64,000 bases of DNA from Hydractinia symbiolongicarpus (taxonomy: Eukaryota; Cnidaria; Hydrozoa; Anthoathecata; Hydractiniidae), in the NCBI RefSeq assembly GCF_029227915.1, contig NC_079885.1, positions 30,569,001-30,633,000 on the forward strand, written 5' to 3'. Made by a program: the position numbers and the translations under genes. Under the pieces are notes generated by a model. That model was not told the DNA's origin. It saw nothing but the letters and a program-made list of their open reading frames with translations, and searched no databases. Of this stretch, positions 1-12,745 are shown one piece after another; within the stretch, counting starts at the first letter, position 1, and every line of letters begins with the position of its first letter.

Positions 1-3000
1 TTAAGCGTCTCATCAAAAATGAAAACATTTTTGAAACCTACAAGTCTCATGCGTTTTAGTGGTGAAAAAATAATTTAAAAAATCGTTCGGGAAATGTGTT
101 ACTCACAGTATACTTTCTTTGTATACATTCGACTATACGGGACAAACCCGGGAGTTACGGGAAATCGCGGGTTTTCGTTTGCCGGCGATTAAACCTCTTT
201 CATTAAGCGTCTCATTAAAAATGAAAACATTTTTGAAAACTACAAGTCTCATGCGTTTTAGTGGTGAAAAAATAATTTAAAAAATCGTTCGGGAAATGTA
301 TTTACTCCCTGGGTACTTTCTTTGTATACTTTTGACTATACGGGCCAAGCCCGGGATTTACGGGAAATCGCGGGTTTTCGTTTGCCGGCGATTAAAATTC
401 TTTTATTCAGCGTCCCATCAAAAATGAAAACATTTCTGAAAACTACAAGTCTTATGCGTTTTAGTGGTGAAAAAATAATTTAAAAAATTGTTCTTGAAAT
501 GTGTTTACTCACAGGGTACTTTCTTTGTATACATTCGACTATACGGGCCAAGCCCGGGATTTACGGGAAATCGCGGGTTTTCGTTTGCCGGCGATTAAAC
601 CTCTTTCATTAAGCGTCTCATCAAAAATGAAAACATTTTTGAAAACTACAAGTCTCATGCGTTTTTGTGGTGAAAAAATAATTTAAAAAATCGTTCGGGA
701 AATGAGTTTACTCCCTGGGTACTTTCTTTGTATACTTTTGACTATACGGGCCGAGTCCGGGATTTACGGGAAATCGCGGGTTTTCGTTTGCCGGCGATTA
801 AACTTCTTTTATTCAGCGTCCCATCAAAAATGAAAACATTTTTAAAAACTACAAACCTCATGCGTTTTAGTGGTGAAAAAATAATTTAAAAAATCGTTCG
901 AGGAATGAGTTTACTCCCTGGGTACTTTTTTTGTATACTTTTGACTATACGGGCCAATCCCGGGATTTACGGGAAATCGCGGTTTTCGTTTGCCGGCCAT
1001 TTAACCTCTTTCATTAGGCGTCTCATCAAAAATGAAAACATTTTTGAAAACTACAAATCTCATGCGTTTTAGTGGTGAAAAAATAATTTAAAAAATCGTT
1101 CGGTAAATGAGTTTACTTCCTAGGTACTTTCTTTGTATACATTCGACTATATGAGCCAAGCCCGGGATTTACGGGAAATCGCGGGTTTTCGTTTGCCGGC
1201 GATTATACAACTTTCATTAAGCGTCTCATCAAAAATGAAAACATTTCTGAAAACTACAAGTCTCATGCGTTTTAGTGGTGAAAAGATTATTTAAAACATC
1301 GTTCTGGAAATGAGTTTACTCACAGGTTACTTTCTTTGTATACATTCGACTATACGGACAAACCCGGGAGTTACGGGAAATCGCGGGTTTTCGTTTGCCG
1401 GCGATTAAACCTCTTTCATTAAGCGTCTCATTAAAAATGAAAACATTTCTGAAAACTACAAGTCTCATGCGTTTTAGTGGTGAAAAAATTATTTAAAAAA
1501 TCGTTCGGGAAATGAGTTTACTCCCTGGGTACTTTTTTTGTATTCTTTTGACTATATGGGCCAAGCCCGGGATTTACGGGAAATGGCGGGTTTTCGTTTG
1601 CCGGCGATTAAACCTCTTTCATTAGGTGTCTCATCAAAAATGAAAACATTTTTGAAAACTACAAATCTCATGCGTTTTAGTGGTGAAAAAATAATTTAAA
1701 AAATCGTTCGGTAAATGAGTTTACTTCCTAGGTACTTTCTTTGTATACATTCGACTATACGGGCCAAGCCCGGGATTTACGGGAAATCGCAGGTTTTCCT
1801 TTGCCGGCGATTAAACCACTTTCATTAAGCGTCTCATCAAAAATGAAAACATTTCTGAAAACTACAAGTCTCATGCGTTTTAGTGGTAAAAAAATTATTT
1901 AAAAAATCGTTCGGGAAATGAGTTTATTCCCTGGGTACTTTCTTTGTGTACTTTTGACTATACCGGCCGAGTCCGGGATTTACGGGAAATCGCGGGTTTT
2001 CGTTTGCCGGCGATTAAACTTCTTTGATTCAGCGTCTCATCAAAAATGGAAACATTTTTGAGAACTACAAGTCTCATGCGTTTTAGTGGTGAAAAGATTA
2101 TTTAAAACATCGTTCTGGAAATGAGCTTACTCACAGGTTACTTTCTTTGTATACATTCGACTATACGGAACAAACCCGGGAGTTACGGGAAATCGCGAGT
2201 TTTCGTTTGCCGGCGATTAAACCTCTTTCATTAAGCGTCTCATTAAAAATGAAAACATTTTTGAAAACTACAAGTCTCATGCGTTTTAGTGGTGAAAAAA
2301 TAATTTAAAAAATCGTTCTTGAAATGAGTTTACTCACAGGGTACTTTCTTTGTATACATTCGACTATACGGGCCAAGCCCGGGATTTACGGGAAATCGCG
2401 GGTTTTCGTTTGCCGGCGATTAAACCTCTTTTATTAAGCGTCTCACCAAAAATGAAAACATTTTTGAAAACTAAAAGTCTCATGCGTTTTTGTGGTGAAA
2501 AAATAATTTAAAAAATCGTTCGGGAAATGAGTTTACTCACAGGGTACTTTCTTTGTATACATTCGACTATACGGGCCAAGCCCGGGATTTACGGGAAATC
2601 GCGGGTTTTCGTTTGCCGGCGATTAAACCTCTTTCATTAATCAAAAAAAATGAAAACATTTTTGAAAACTACAAGTCTCATGCGTTTTTGTGGTGAAAAA
2701 ATAATTTAAAAAATCGTTCGGGAAATGAGTTTACTCACAGGGTACTTTCTTTGTATACTTTTGACTATACGGGCCGAGTCCGGGATTTACGGGAAATCGC
2801 GGGTTTTCGTTTGCCGGCGATTAAACTTCTTTTATTCAGCGTCCCATCAAAAATGAAAACATTTTTAAAAACTACAAACCTCATGCGTTTTAGTGGTGAA
2901 AAAATAATTTAAAAAATCGTTCGAGGAATGAGTTTACTCTCTGGGTACTTTTTTTGTATACTTTTGACTATACGGGCCAATCCCGGGATTTACGGGAAAT

Positions 3001-6000
3001 CGCGGGTTTTCGTTTGCCGGCCATTTAACCTCTTTCATTAGGCGTCTCATCAAAAATGAAAACATTTTTGAAAACTACAAATCTCATGCGTTTTAGTGGT
3101 GAAAAAATAATTTAAAAAATCGTTCGGTAAATGAGTTTACTTCCTAGGTACTTTCTTTGTATACATTCGACTATATGAGCCAAGCCCGGGATTTACGGGA
3201 AATCGCGGGTTTTCGTTTGCCGGCGATTAAACCACTTTCATTAAGCGTCTCATCAAAAATGAAAACATTTCTGAAAACTACAAGTCTCATGCGTTTTAGT
3301 GGTGAAAAAATTATTTAAAAAATCGTTCGGGAAATGAGTTTACTCCCTGGGTACTTTTTTTGTATTCTTTTGACTATATGGGCCAAGCCCGGGATTTACG
3401 GGAAATCACGGGTTTTCGTTTGCCGGCGATTAAACCTCTTTCATTAGGTGTCTCATCAAAAATGAAAACATTTTTGAAAACTACAAATCTCATGCGTTTT
3501 AGTGGTGAAAAAATAATTTAAAAAATCGTTCGGTAAATGAGTTTACTTCCTAGGTACTTTCTTTGTATACATTCGACTATACGGGCCAAGCCCGGAATTT
3601 ACGGGAAATCGCAGGTTTTCCTTTGCCGGCGATTAAACAGGTTTCATTAAGCGTCTCATCAAAAATGAAAACTTTTCTGAAAACTACAAGTCTCATGCGT
3701 TTTATTGGTAAAAAAATTATTTAAAAAATCGTTCGGGAAATGAGTTTATTCCCTGGGTACTTTCTTTGTGTACTTTTGACTATACCGGCCGAGTCCGGGA
3801 TTTACGGGAAATCGCGGGTTTTCGTTTGCCGGCGATTAAACTTCTTTGATTCAGCGTCTCATCAAAAATGGAAACATTTTTGAAAACTACAAGTCTCATG
3901 CGTTTTAGTGGTGAAAAGATTATTTAAAACATCGTTCTGGAAATGAGTTTACTCACAGGTTACTTTCTTTGTATACATTCGACTATACGGAAAAAACCCG
4001 GGAGTTACGGGAAATCGCGGGTTTTCGTTTGCCGGCGATTAAACCTCTTTCATTAGGCGTCTCATTAAAAATGAAAACATTTTTGAAAACTACAAGTCTC
4101 ATGCGTTTTAGTGGTGAAAAAATAATTTAAAAAATCGTTCTTGAAATGAGTTTACTCACAGGGTACTTTCTTTGTATACATTCGACTATACGGGCCAAGC
4201 CCGGGATTTACGGGAAATCGCGGGTTTTCGTTTGCCGGCGATTAAACCTCTTTTATTAAGCGTCTCATCAAAAATGAAAACATTTTTGAAAACTAAAAGT
4301 CTCATGCGTTTTTGTGGTGAAAAAATAATTAAAAAATCGTTCGGGAAATGAGTTTACTCCCTGGGTACTTTCTTTGTATACTTTTGACTATACGGGCCGA
4401 GTCCGGGATTTACGGGAAATCGCGGGTTTTCGTTTGCCGGCGATTAAACTTCTTTGATTCAGCGTCTCATCAAAAATGGAAACATTTTTGAAAACTACAA
4501 GTCTCATGCGTTTTAGTGGTGAAAAGATTATTTAAAACATCGTTCTGGAAATGAGCTTACTCACAGGTTACTTTCTTTGTATACATTCGACTATACGGAA
4601 CAAACCCGGGAGTTACGGGAAATCGCGGGTTTTCGTTTGCCGGCGATTAAACCTCTTTCATTAAGCGTCTTATTAAAAATGAAAACATTTTTGAGAACTA
4701 CAAGTCTCATGCGTTTTAGTGGTGAAAAAATAATTTAAAAAATCGTTCTTGAAATGAGTTTACTCACAGGGTACTTTCTTTGTATACATTCGACTATACG
4801 GGCCAAGCCCGGGATTTACGGGAAATCGCGGGTTTTTGTTTGCCGGCGATTAAACCTCTTTTATTAAGAGTCTCATCAAAAATGAAAACATTTTTGAAAA
4901 CTAAAAGTCTCATGCGTTTTTGTGGTGAAAAAATAATTTAAAAAATCGTTCGGGAAATGAGTTTACTCCCTGGGTACTTTCTTTGTATACTTTTGACTAT
5001 ACGGGCCGAGTCCGGGATTTACGGGAAATCGCGGGTTTTCGTTTGCCGGCGATTAAACCTCTTTCATTAGGTGTCTCATCAAAAATGAAAACATTTTTGA
5101 AAACTACAAATCTCATGCGTTTTAGTGGTGAAAAAATAATTTAAAAAATCGTTCGGTAAAAGAGTTTACTTCCTAGGTACTTTCTTTGTATACATTCGAC
5201 TATACGGGCCAAGCCCGGGATTTACGGGAAATCGCAGGTTTTCCTTTGCCGGCGATTAAACAGATTTCATTAAGCGTCTCATCAAAAATGAAAACATTTC
5301 TGAAAACTACAAGTCTCATGCGTTTTATTGGTAAAAAAATTATTTAAAAAATCGTTCGGGAAATGAGTTTATTCCCTGGGTACTTTCTTTGTGTACTTTT
5401 GACTATACCGGCCGAGTCCGGGATTTACGGGAAATCGCGGGTTTTCGTTTGCCGGCGATTAAACTTCTTTGATTCAGCGTCTCATCAAAAATGGAAACAT
5501 TTTTGAAAACTACAAGTCTCATGCGTTTTAGTGGTGAAAAGATTATTTAAAACATCGTTCTGGAAATGAGTTTACTCACAGGTTACTTTCTTTGTATACA
5601 TTCGACTATACGGAACAAACCCGGGAGTTACGGGAAATCGCGGGTTTTCGTTTGCCGGCGATTAAACCTCTTTCATTAAGCGTCTCATTAAAAATGAAAA
5701 CATTTTTGAAAACTACAAGTCTCATGCGTTTTAGTGGTGAAAAAATAATTTAAAAAATCGTTCTTGAAATGAGTTTACTCACAGGGTACTTTCTTTGTAT
5801 ACATTCGACTATACGGGCCAAGCCCGGGATTTACGGGAAATCGCAGGTTTTCGTTTGCCGGCGATTAAACCTCTTTTATTAAGCGTCTCATCAAAAATGA
5901 AAACATTTTTGAAAACTAAAAGTCTCATGCGTTTTTGTGGTGAAAAAATAATTTAAAAAATCGTTCGGGAAATGAGTTTACTCCCTGGGTACTTTCTTTG

Positions 6001-6672
6001 TATACTTTTGACTATACGGGCCGAGTCCGGGATTTACGGGAAATCGCGGGTTTTCGTTTGCCGGCGATTAAACTTCTTTGATTCAGCGTCTCATCAAAAA
6101 TGGAAACATTTTTGAAAACTACAAGTCTCATGCGTTTTAGTGGTGAAAAGATTATTTAAAACATCGGTCTGGAAATGAGCTTACTCACAGGTTACTTTCT
6201 TTGTATACATTCGACTATACGGAACAAACCCGGGAGTTACGGGAAATCGCGGGTTTTCGTTTGCCGGCGATTAAACCTCTTTCATTAAGCGTCTCATTAA
6301 AAATGAAAACATTTTTGAAAACTACAAGTCTCATGCGTTTTAGTGGTGAAAAAATAATTTAAAAAATCGTTCTTGAAATGAGTTTACTCACAGGGTACTT
6401 TCTTTGTATACATTCGACTATACGGGCCAAGCCCGGGATTTACGGGAAATCGCGGGTTTTCGTTTGCCGGCGATTAAACCTCTTTTATTAAGCGTCTCAT
6501 CAAAAATGAAAACATTTTTGAAAACTAAAAGTCTCATGCGTTTTTGTGGTGAAAAAATAATTTAAAAAATCGTTCGGGAAATGAGTTTACTCCCTGGGTA
6601 CTTTCTTTGTATACTTTTGACTATACGGGCCGAGTCCGGGATTTACGGGAAATCGCGGGGTTTCGTTTGCCG
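1..6672 (+). repeat. 203-bp satellite array, forward orientation
   Basis: Tandem head-to-tail copies of one AT-rich monomer. Successive starts of the same phrase (TTAAGCGTCTC or its variants) fall at about 1, 203, 406 and 609, so the period is close to 203 bp. Landmarks seen once per monomer include GTATAC, CCCGGG, GCCGGC and the palindrome CAAAAATGAAAACATTTTTG (8-bp stem, 4-nt loop). Diagnostic variants recur at multiples of the monomer. For example GGAAACATTT occurs near 2048, 3868, 4478, 5491 and 6100, at intervals of about 1820, 610, 1013 and 609 bp, which indicates higher-order repeats. About 33 monomers. There is no gene here: short open frames reflect the repeat, and a period of 203 is not a multiple of 3. 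Confidence 0.97.
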
Positions 6673-6700
6673 TAAATCCCTGGCTTGGCCCGTATAGTCG
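6655..6700. other. Satellite orientation switch (inversion junction)
   Basis: Up to about 6672 the monomer reads ...CGGGTTTTCGTTTGCCG (here with one altered base). Immediately afterwards the reverse complement begins (GTAAATCCC...GGCTTGGCCCGTATAG). The flanking copies therefore form an inverted repeat around a short spacer. The join occurs at a shared CCG, compatible with a microhomology-mediated break and rejoin. No foreign DNA lies at the junction. An assembly mis-join inside a satellite is the main alternative. Confidence 0.85.
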
Positions 6701-8217
6701 AATGCATACAAAGAAAGTACCCAGGGAGTAAACTCATTTCCCAAACGATTTTTTAAGTTATTTTGTCACCACTAAAACGCATGAGACTTGTAGTTTTCAA
6801 AAGCGTTTTCATTTTTGATAAGACGCTGAAAAAAAGAGGTTTAATCGCCGGCACACGAAAACCCGCGATTTCCCGTAAATCCCAGACTCGGCCCGTATAG
6901 TCAAAAGTATACAAAGAAAGTACCCAGGGAGTAAACTCATTTCCCGAACGATTTTTTAAATTATTTTGTCACCACTAAAACGCATGAAACTTGTAGTTTT
7001 CAAAAGTGTTTTCATTTTTGATGAGACGCTGAATAAAAGAGGTTTAATCGCCGGCACACGAAAACCCGCGATTTCCCGTAAATCCCGGACTCGGCCCGTA
7101 TAGTCAAGAGTATACAAAGAAAGTACCCAGGGAGTAAACTCATTTCCCGAACGATTTTTAAAATTATTTTTTCACCACTAAAACGTATGAGACTTGTAGT
7201 TTTCAGAAATGTTTTCATTTTTGATGAGACGCTGATTAAAAGAAGTTTAATCGACGGCAAACGAAAACCCGCCATTTCCTTTAAACCCCGGACTCCGCCC
7301 GTATAGTCAAAAGTATAAAAAGAAAGTACCCAGGGAGTAAACTCATTTCCCGAACGATTTTTTAAATAATTATTTCACCACTAAAGCCCATGAGACTCGT
7401 AGTTTTTAAAAATATTTTCATTTTTGATGAGACGCTGAATAAAGGAAGTTTAATCGCCGGTAAACGAAAACCCGCGATTTTCCGTAAATCCCGGACTCAG
7501 CCCGTATAGTCAAAAGTATACAAAGAAAGTACCCAGGGAGTAAACTCATTTCCCGAACGATTTTTTAACTTATTTTTTCACCACTAAAACGCATGAGACT
7601 TGTAGTTTTTAGAAATGTTTTCATTTTTGATGAGACATTTACCGAAAGTGGTTTAATCTCCGGCAAACGAAAACCCGCGATTTCCCGTAAATCCCGGGCT
7701 TGGCTAGTATAGTCGAATGTATACAAAGAAAGTACCCTGTAAGTAAACTCATTTCCAGAACGACTTTTTAAATTATTTTTTCACCACTGAAACGCATGAG
7801 TCTTGTAGTTTTCAAAAATGTTTTTATTTTTGATGAGACGCTTAATGAAATTGGTTTAATCGCCGGCAAACGAAAACCGGCGATTTCTCGTAAATCCCGG
7901 GCTTGGCCCGTATAGTCGAATGTATACAAAGAAAGTACCCTGTGAGTAAACTCATTTCAAAAACGATTTTTTAAATTATCTTTTCACCACTAAAACGCAT
8001 GAGACTTGTAGTTTATAAAAATGTTTTTATTTTTGATGAGACGCTGAATAAAAGAAGCTTAATCGACGGCAAACGAAAACCCGCCATTTCCAGTAAACCC
8101 CGGACTCGGCCCGTATAGTCAACAGTATACAAAGGAGGTACCCAGGGAGTAAACTCATTTCCCGAACGATTTTTTAAATTATTATTTCACCACTAAAGCC
8201 CATGAGACTTGTAGTTT

Positions 8218-11200
8218 TTAAAAATGTTTCGATTTTTGATGAGATTGGCCCGTATAGTCAAAATGTATACAAAGAAAGTACCCTGTGAGTAAACTCATTT
8301 CTAGAACGATGTTTAAAATTATTTTTTCACCACTAAAACGCGTAAGACTTGTAGTTTTCAAAAATGTTTTCATTTTTGATGAGACGCTGAATAAAAGAAG
8401 TTTAATCGCCGGCAAACGAAAACCCGCGATTTCCCGTAAATCCCTAACTTGGCCCGTATAGTCAAATGTATACAAAGAAAGTACCCAGGGAGTAAACTCA
8501 TTTCCCGCACGATTTTTTAAATTATTATTTCACCACTAAAACCCATGAGACTTGTAGTTTTCAAAAATGTTTTCATTTTTGATGAGACGCTTAATGAAAG
8601 GGGTTTAATCGCCGGCAAACGAAAACCGGCGATTTCCCGTAAATCCCGGGCTTGGCCCGTATAGTCGGATGTATACAAAGAAAGTACCCTGTGAGTAAAC
8701 TCATTTCCAGAACGATTTTGTAAACTAATTTTTCACCACTAAAACGCATAAGACTTGTAGTTTTCAAAAATGTTTTCACTTTTGATGAGACTCCGAATAA
8801 AAGAAGTTTAATCGCCGTCAAACGAAAACCCGCGATTTTCCGTAAATCCCGGACTTGGCCCGTATAGTCGAATGTATACAAAGAAAGTACCCTGTGAGTA
8901 AATTCATTTCCAAAACGATTTTTTAAATTATCTTTTCACCACTAAAACGCAGGAGACTTGTAGTTTTTAAAAATGTTTTCATTTTTGATGAGACGCTGAA
9001 TAAAAGAAGTTTAATCGACGGCAAACGAAAACCCGCCATTTCCCGTAAACCCCGGACTCGGCCCGTATAGTCAAAAGTATACAAAGAAAGTACCCAGGAA
9101 GTAAACTCATTTCCGAACGATTTTTTAAATTATTATTTCACCACTAAAACCCATGAGACTTGTAGTTTTCAAAAGTGTTTTCATTTTTGATGAGACTCTG
9201 AATAAAAGAGGTTTAATCTCCGGCACACGAAAACCCGCGATTTCCCGTAAACCCCGGACTCGGCCCGTATAGTTAAAAGTATGCAAAGAAAGTACCCAGG
9301 GAGTAAACTCATTTCCCGAACGATTTTTTAAATTATTTTGTCACCACTAAAACGCATGAAACTTGTAGTTTTCAAAAGTGTTTTCATTTTTGATGAGACG
9401 CTGAATAAAAGAGGTTTAATCGCCGGCACACGAAAACCCGCGATTTCCCGTAAATCCCGGACTCGGCCCGTATAGTCAAGAGTATACAAAGAAAGTACCC
9501 AGGGAGTAAACTCATTTCCAGAACGATTTTGTAAACTAATTTTTCACCACTAAAACGCATAAGACTTGTAGTTTTCAAAAATGTTTTCATTTTTGATGAG
9601 ACTCCGAATAAAAGAAGTTTAATCGCCGTCAAACGAAAACCCGCGATTTTCCGTAAATCCCGGGCTTGGCCCGTATAGTCAACAGTATACAAAGGAGGTA
9701 CCCAGGGAGTAAACTCATTTCCCGAACGATTTTTTAAATTATTATTTCACCACTAAAGCCCATGAGACTTGTAGTTTTTAAAAATGTTTCGATTTTTGAT
9801 GAGATTGGCCCGTATAGTCAAAATGTATACAAAGAAAGTACCCTGTGAGTAAACTCATTTCAAAAACGATTTTTTAAATTATCTTTTCACCACTAAAACG
9901 CATGAGACTTGTAGTTTTTAAAAATGTTTTTATTTTTGATGAGACGCTGAATAAAAGAAGTTTAATCGACGGCAAACGAAAACCCGCCATTTCCCGTAAA
10001 CCCCGGACTCGGCCCGTATAGTCAACAGTATACAAAGGAGGTACCCAGGGAGTAAACTCATTTCCCGAACGATTTTTTAAATTATTATTTCACCACTAAA
10101 GCCCATGAGACTTGTAGTTTTTAAAAATGTTTCGATTTTTGATGAGATTGGCCCGTATAGTCAAAATGTATACAAAGAAAGTACCCTGTGAGTAAACTCA
10201 TTTCTAGAACGATGTTTAAAATTATTTTTTCACCACTAAAACGCGTAAAACTTGTAGTTTTCAAAAATGTTTTCATTTTTAATGAGACGCTGAATAAAAG
10301 AAGTTTAATTGCCGGCAAACAAAAACCCGCGATTTCCCGTAAATCCCTAACTTGGCCCGTATAGTCTAATGTATACAAAGAAAGTACCCAGGGAGTAAAC
10401 TCATTTCCCGAACGATTTTTTAAATTATTATTTCACCACTAAAACCCATGAGACTTGTAGTTTTCAAAAATGTTTTCATTTTTGATGAGACGCTTAATGA
10501 AAGGGGTTTAATCGCCGGCAAACGAAAACCGGCGATTTCCCGTAAATCCCGGGCTTGGCCCGTATAGTCGGATGTATACAAAGAAAGTACCCTGTGAGTA
10601 AACTCATTTCCAGAACGATTTTGTAAACTAATTTTTCACCACTAAAACGCATAAGACTTGTAGTTTTCAAAAATGTTTTCATTTTTGATGAGACTCCGAA
10701 TAAAAGAAGTTTAATCGCCGTCAAACGAAAACCCGCGATTTTCCGTAAATCCCGGGCTTGGCCCGTATAGTCAACAGTATACAAAGGAGGTACCCAGGGA
10801 GTAAACTCATTTCCCGAACGATTTTTTAAATTATTATTTCACCACTAAAGCCCATGAGACTTGTAGTTTTTAAAAATGTTTCGATTTTTGATGAGATTGG
10901 CCCGTATAGTCAAAATGTATACAAAGAAAGTACCCTGTGAGAAAACTCATTTCAAAAACGATTTTTTAAATTATCTTTTCACCACTAAAACGCATGAGAC
11001 TTGTAGTTTTTAAAAATGTTTTTATTTTTGATGAGACGCTGAATAAAAGAAGTTTAATCGACGGCAAACGAAAACCCGCCATTTCCCGTAAACCCCGGAC
11101 TCGGCCCGTATAGTCAACAGTATACAAAGGAGGTACCCAGGGAGTAAACTCATTTCCCGAACGATTTTTTAAATTATTATTTCACCACTAAAGCCCATGA

Positions 11201-12745
11201 GACTTGTAGTTTTTAAAAATGTTTCGATTTTTGATGAGATTGGCCCGTATAGTCAAAATGTATACAAAGAAAGTACCCTGTGAGTAAACTCATTTCTACA
11301 ACGATGTTTAAAATTATTTTTTCACCACTAAAACGCGTAAGACTTGTAGTTTTCAAAAATGTTTTCATTTTTGATGAGACGCTGAATAAAAGAAGTTTAA
11401 TCGCCGGCAAACGAAAACCCGCGATTTCCCGTAAATCCCTAACTTGGCCCGTATAGTCAAATGTATACAAAGAAAGTACCCAGGGAGTAAACTCATTTCC
11501 CGCACGATTTTTTAAATTATTATTTCACCACTAAAACCCATGAGACTTGTAGTTTTCAAAAATGTTTTCATTTTTGATGAGACGCTTAATGAAAGGGGTT
11601 TAATCGCCGGCAAACGAAAACCGGCGATTTCCCGTAAATCCCGGGCTTGGCCCGTATAGTCGGATGTATACAAAGAAAGTACCCTGTGAGTAAACTCATT
11701 TCCAGAACGATTTTGTAAACTAATTTTTCACCACTAAAACGCATAAGACTTGTAGTTTTCAAAAATGTTTTCATTTTTGATGAGACTCCGAATAAAAGAA
11801 GTTTAATCGCCGTCAAACGAAAACCCGCGATTTTCCGTAAATCCCGGGCTTGGCCCGTATAGTCGAATGTATACAAAGAAAGTACCCTGTGAGTAAATTC
11901 ATTTCCAAAACGATTTTTTAAATTATCTTTTCACCACTAAAACGCAGGAGACTTGTAGTTTTTAAAAATGTTTTCATTTTTGATGAGACGCTGAATAAAA
12001 GAAGTTTAATCGACGGCAAACGAAAACCCGCCATTTCCCGTAAACCCCGGACTCGGCCCGTATAGTCAAAAGTATACAAAGAAAGTACCCAGGAAGTAAA
12101 CTCATTTCCGAACGATTTTTTAAATTATTATTTCACCACTAAAACCCATGAGACTTGTAGTTTTCAAAAGTGTTTTCATTTTTGATGAGACTCTGAATAA
12201 AAGAGGTTTAATCTCCGGCACACGAAAACCCGCGATTTCCCGTAAACCCCGGACTCGGCCCGTATAGTTAAAAGTATGCAAAGAAAGTACCCAGGGAGTA
12301 AACTCATTTCCCGAACGATTTTTTAAATAATTTTGTCACCACTAAAACGCATGAAACTTGTAGTTTTCAAAAGTGTTTTCATTTTTGATGAGACGCTGAA
12401 TAAAAGAGGTTTAATCGCCGGCACACGAAAACACGCGATTTCCCGTAAATCCCGGACTCGGCCCGTATAGTCAAGAGTATACAAAGAAAGTACCCAGGGA
12501 GTAAACTCATTTCCAGAACGATTTTGTAAACTAATTTTTCACCACTAAAACGCATAAGACTTGTAGTTTTCAAAAATGTTTTCATTTTTGATGAGACTCC
12601 GAATAAAAGAAGTTTAATCGCCGTCAAACGAAAACCCGCGATTTTCCGTAAATCCCGGGCTTGGCCCGTATAGTCAACAGTATACAAAGGAGGTACCCAG
12701 GGAGTAAACTCATTTCCCGAACGATTTTTTAAATTATTATTTCAC
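8218..12745 (-). repeat. Higher-order repeat domain with 1092-, 1903- and 2995-bp offsets
   Basis: The same succession of variant monomers recurs at fixed offsets: 10121 to 11213 and 10494 to 11586 are 1092 bp apart, 8218 to 10121 and 8591 to 10494 are 1903 bp apart, and 9384 to 12379 is 2995 bp. The value 1092 equals four 203-bp monomers plus two 140-bp short monomers. In this domain the short monomer has the variant TAGTCAAAATG. Unequal exchange or segmental duplication inside the array is the natural explanation. Confidence 0.85.

Noticed and set aside
140-160. CENP-B-box-like sequence TTCGACTATACGGG in the monomer
   Set aside because: It contains the TTCG and CGGG halves, but the spacing is one base short and the central A is out of register with the box.
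8591-8881. Many 60-120-codon frames in the satellite beginning MYTFDYTGQ or MFSFLMRLARIV
   Set aside because: They are the same accidental frames in each monomer. The period of 203 is not a multiple of 3, both strands are open at the same places, and changes between copies show no codon pattern.
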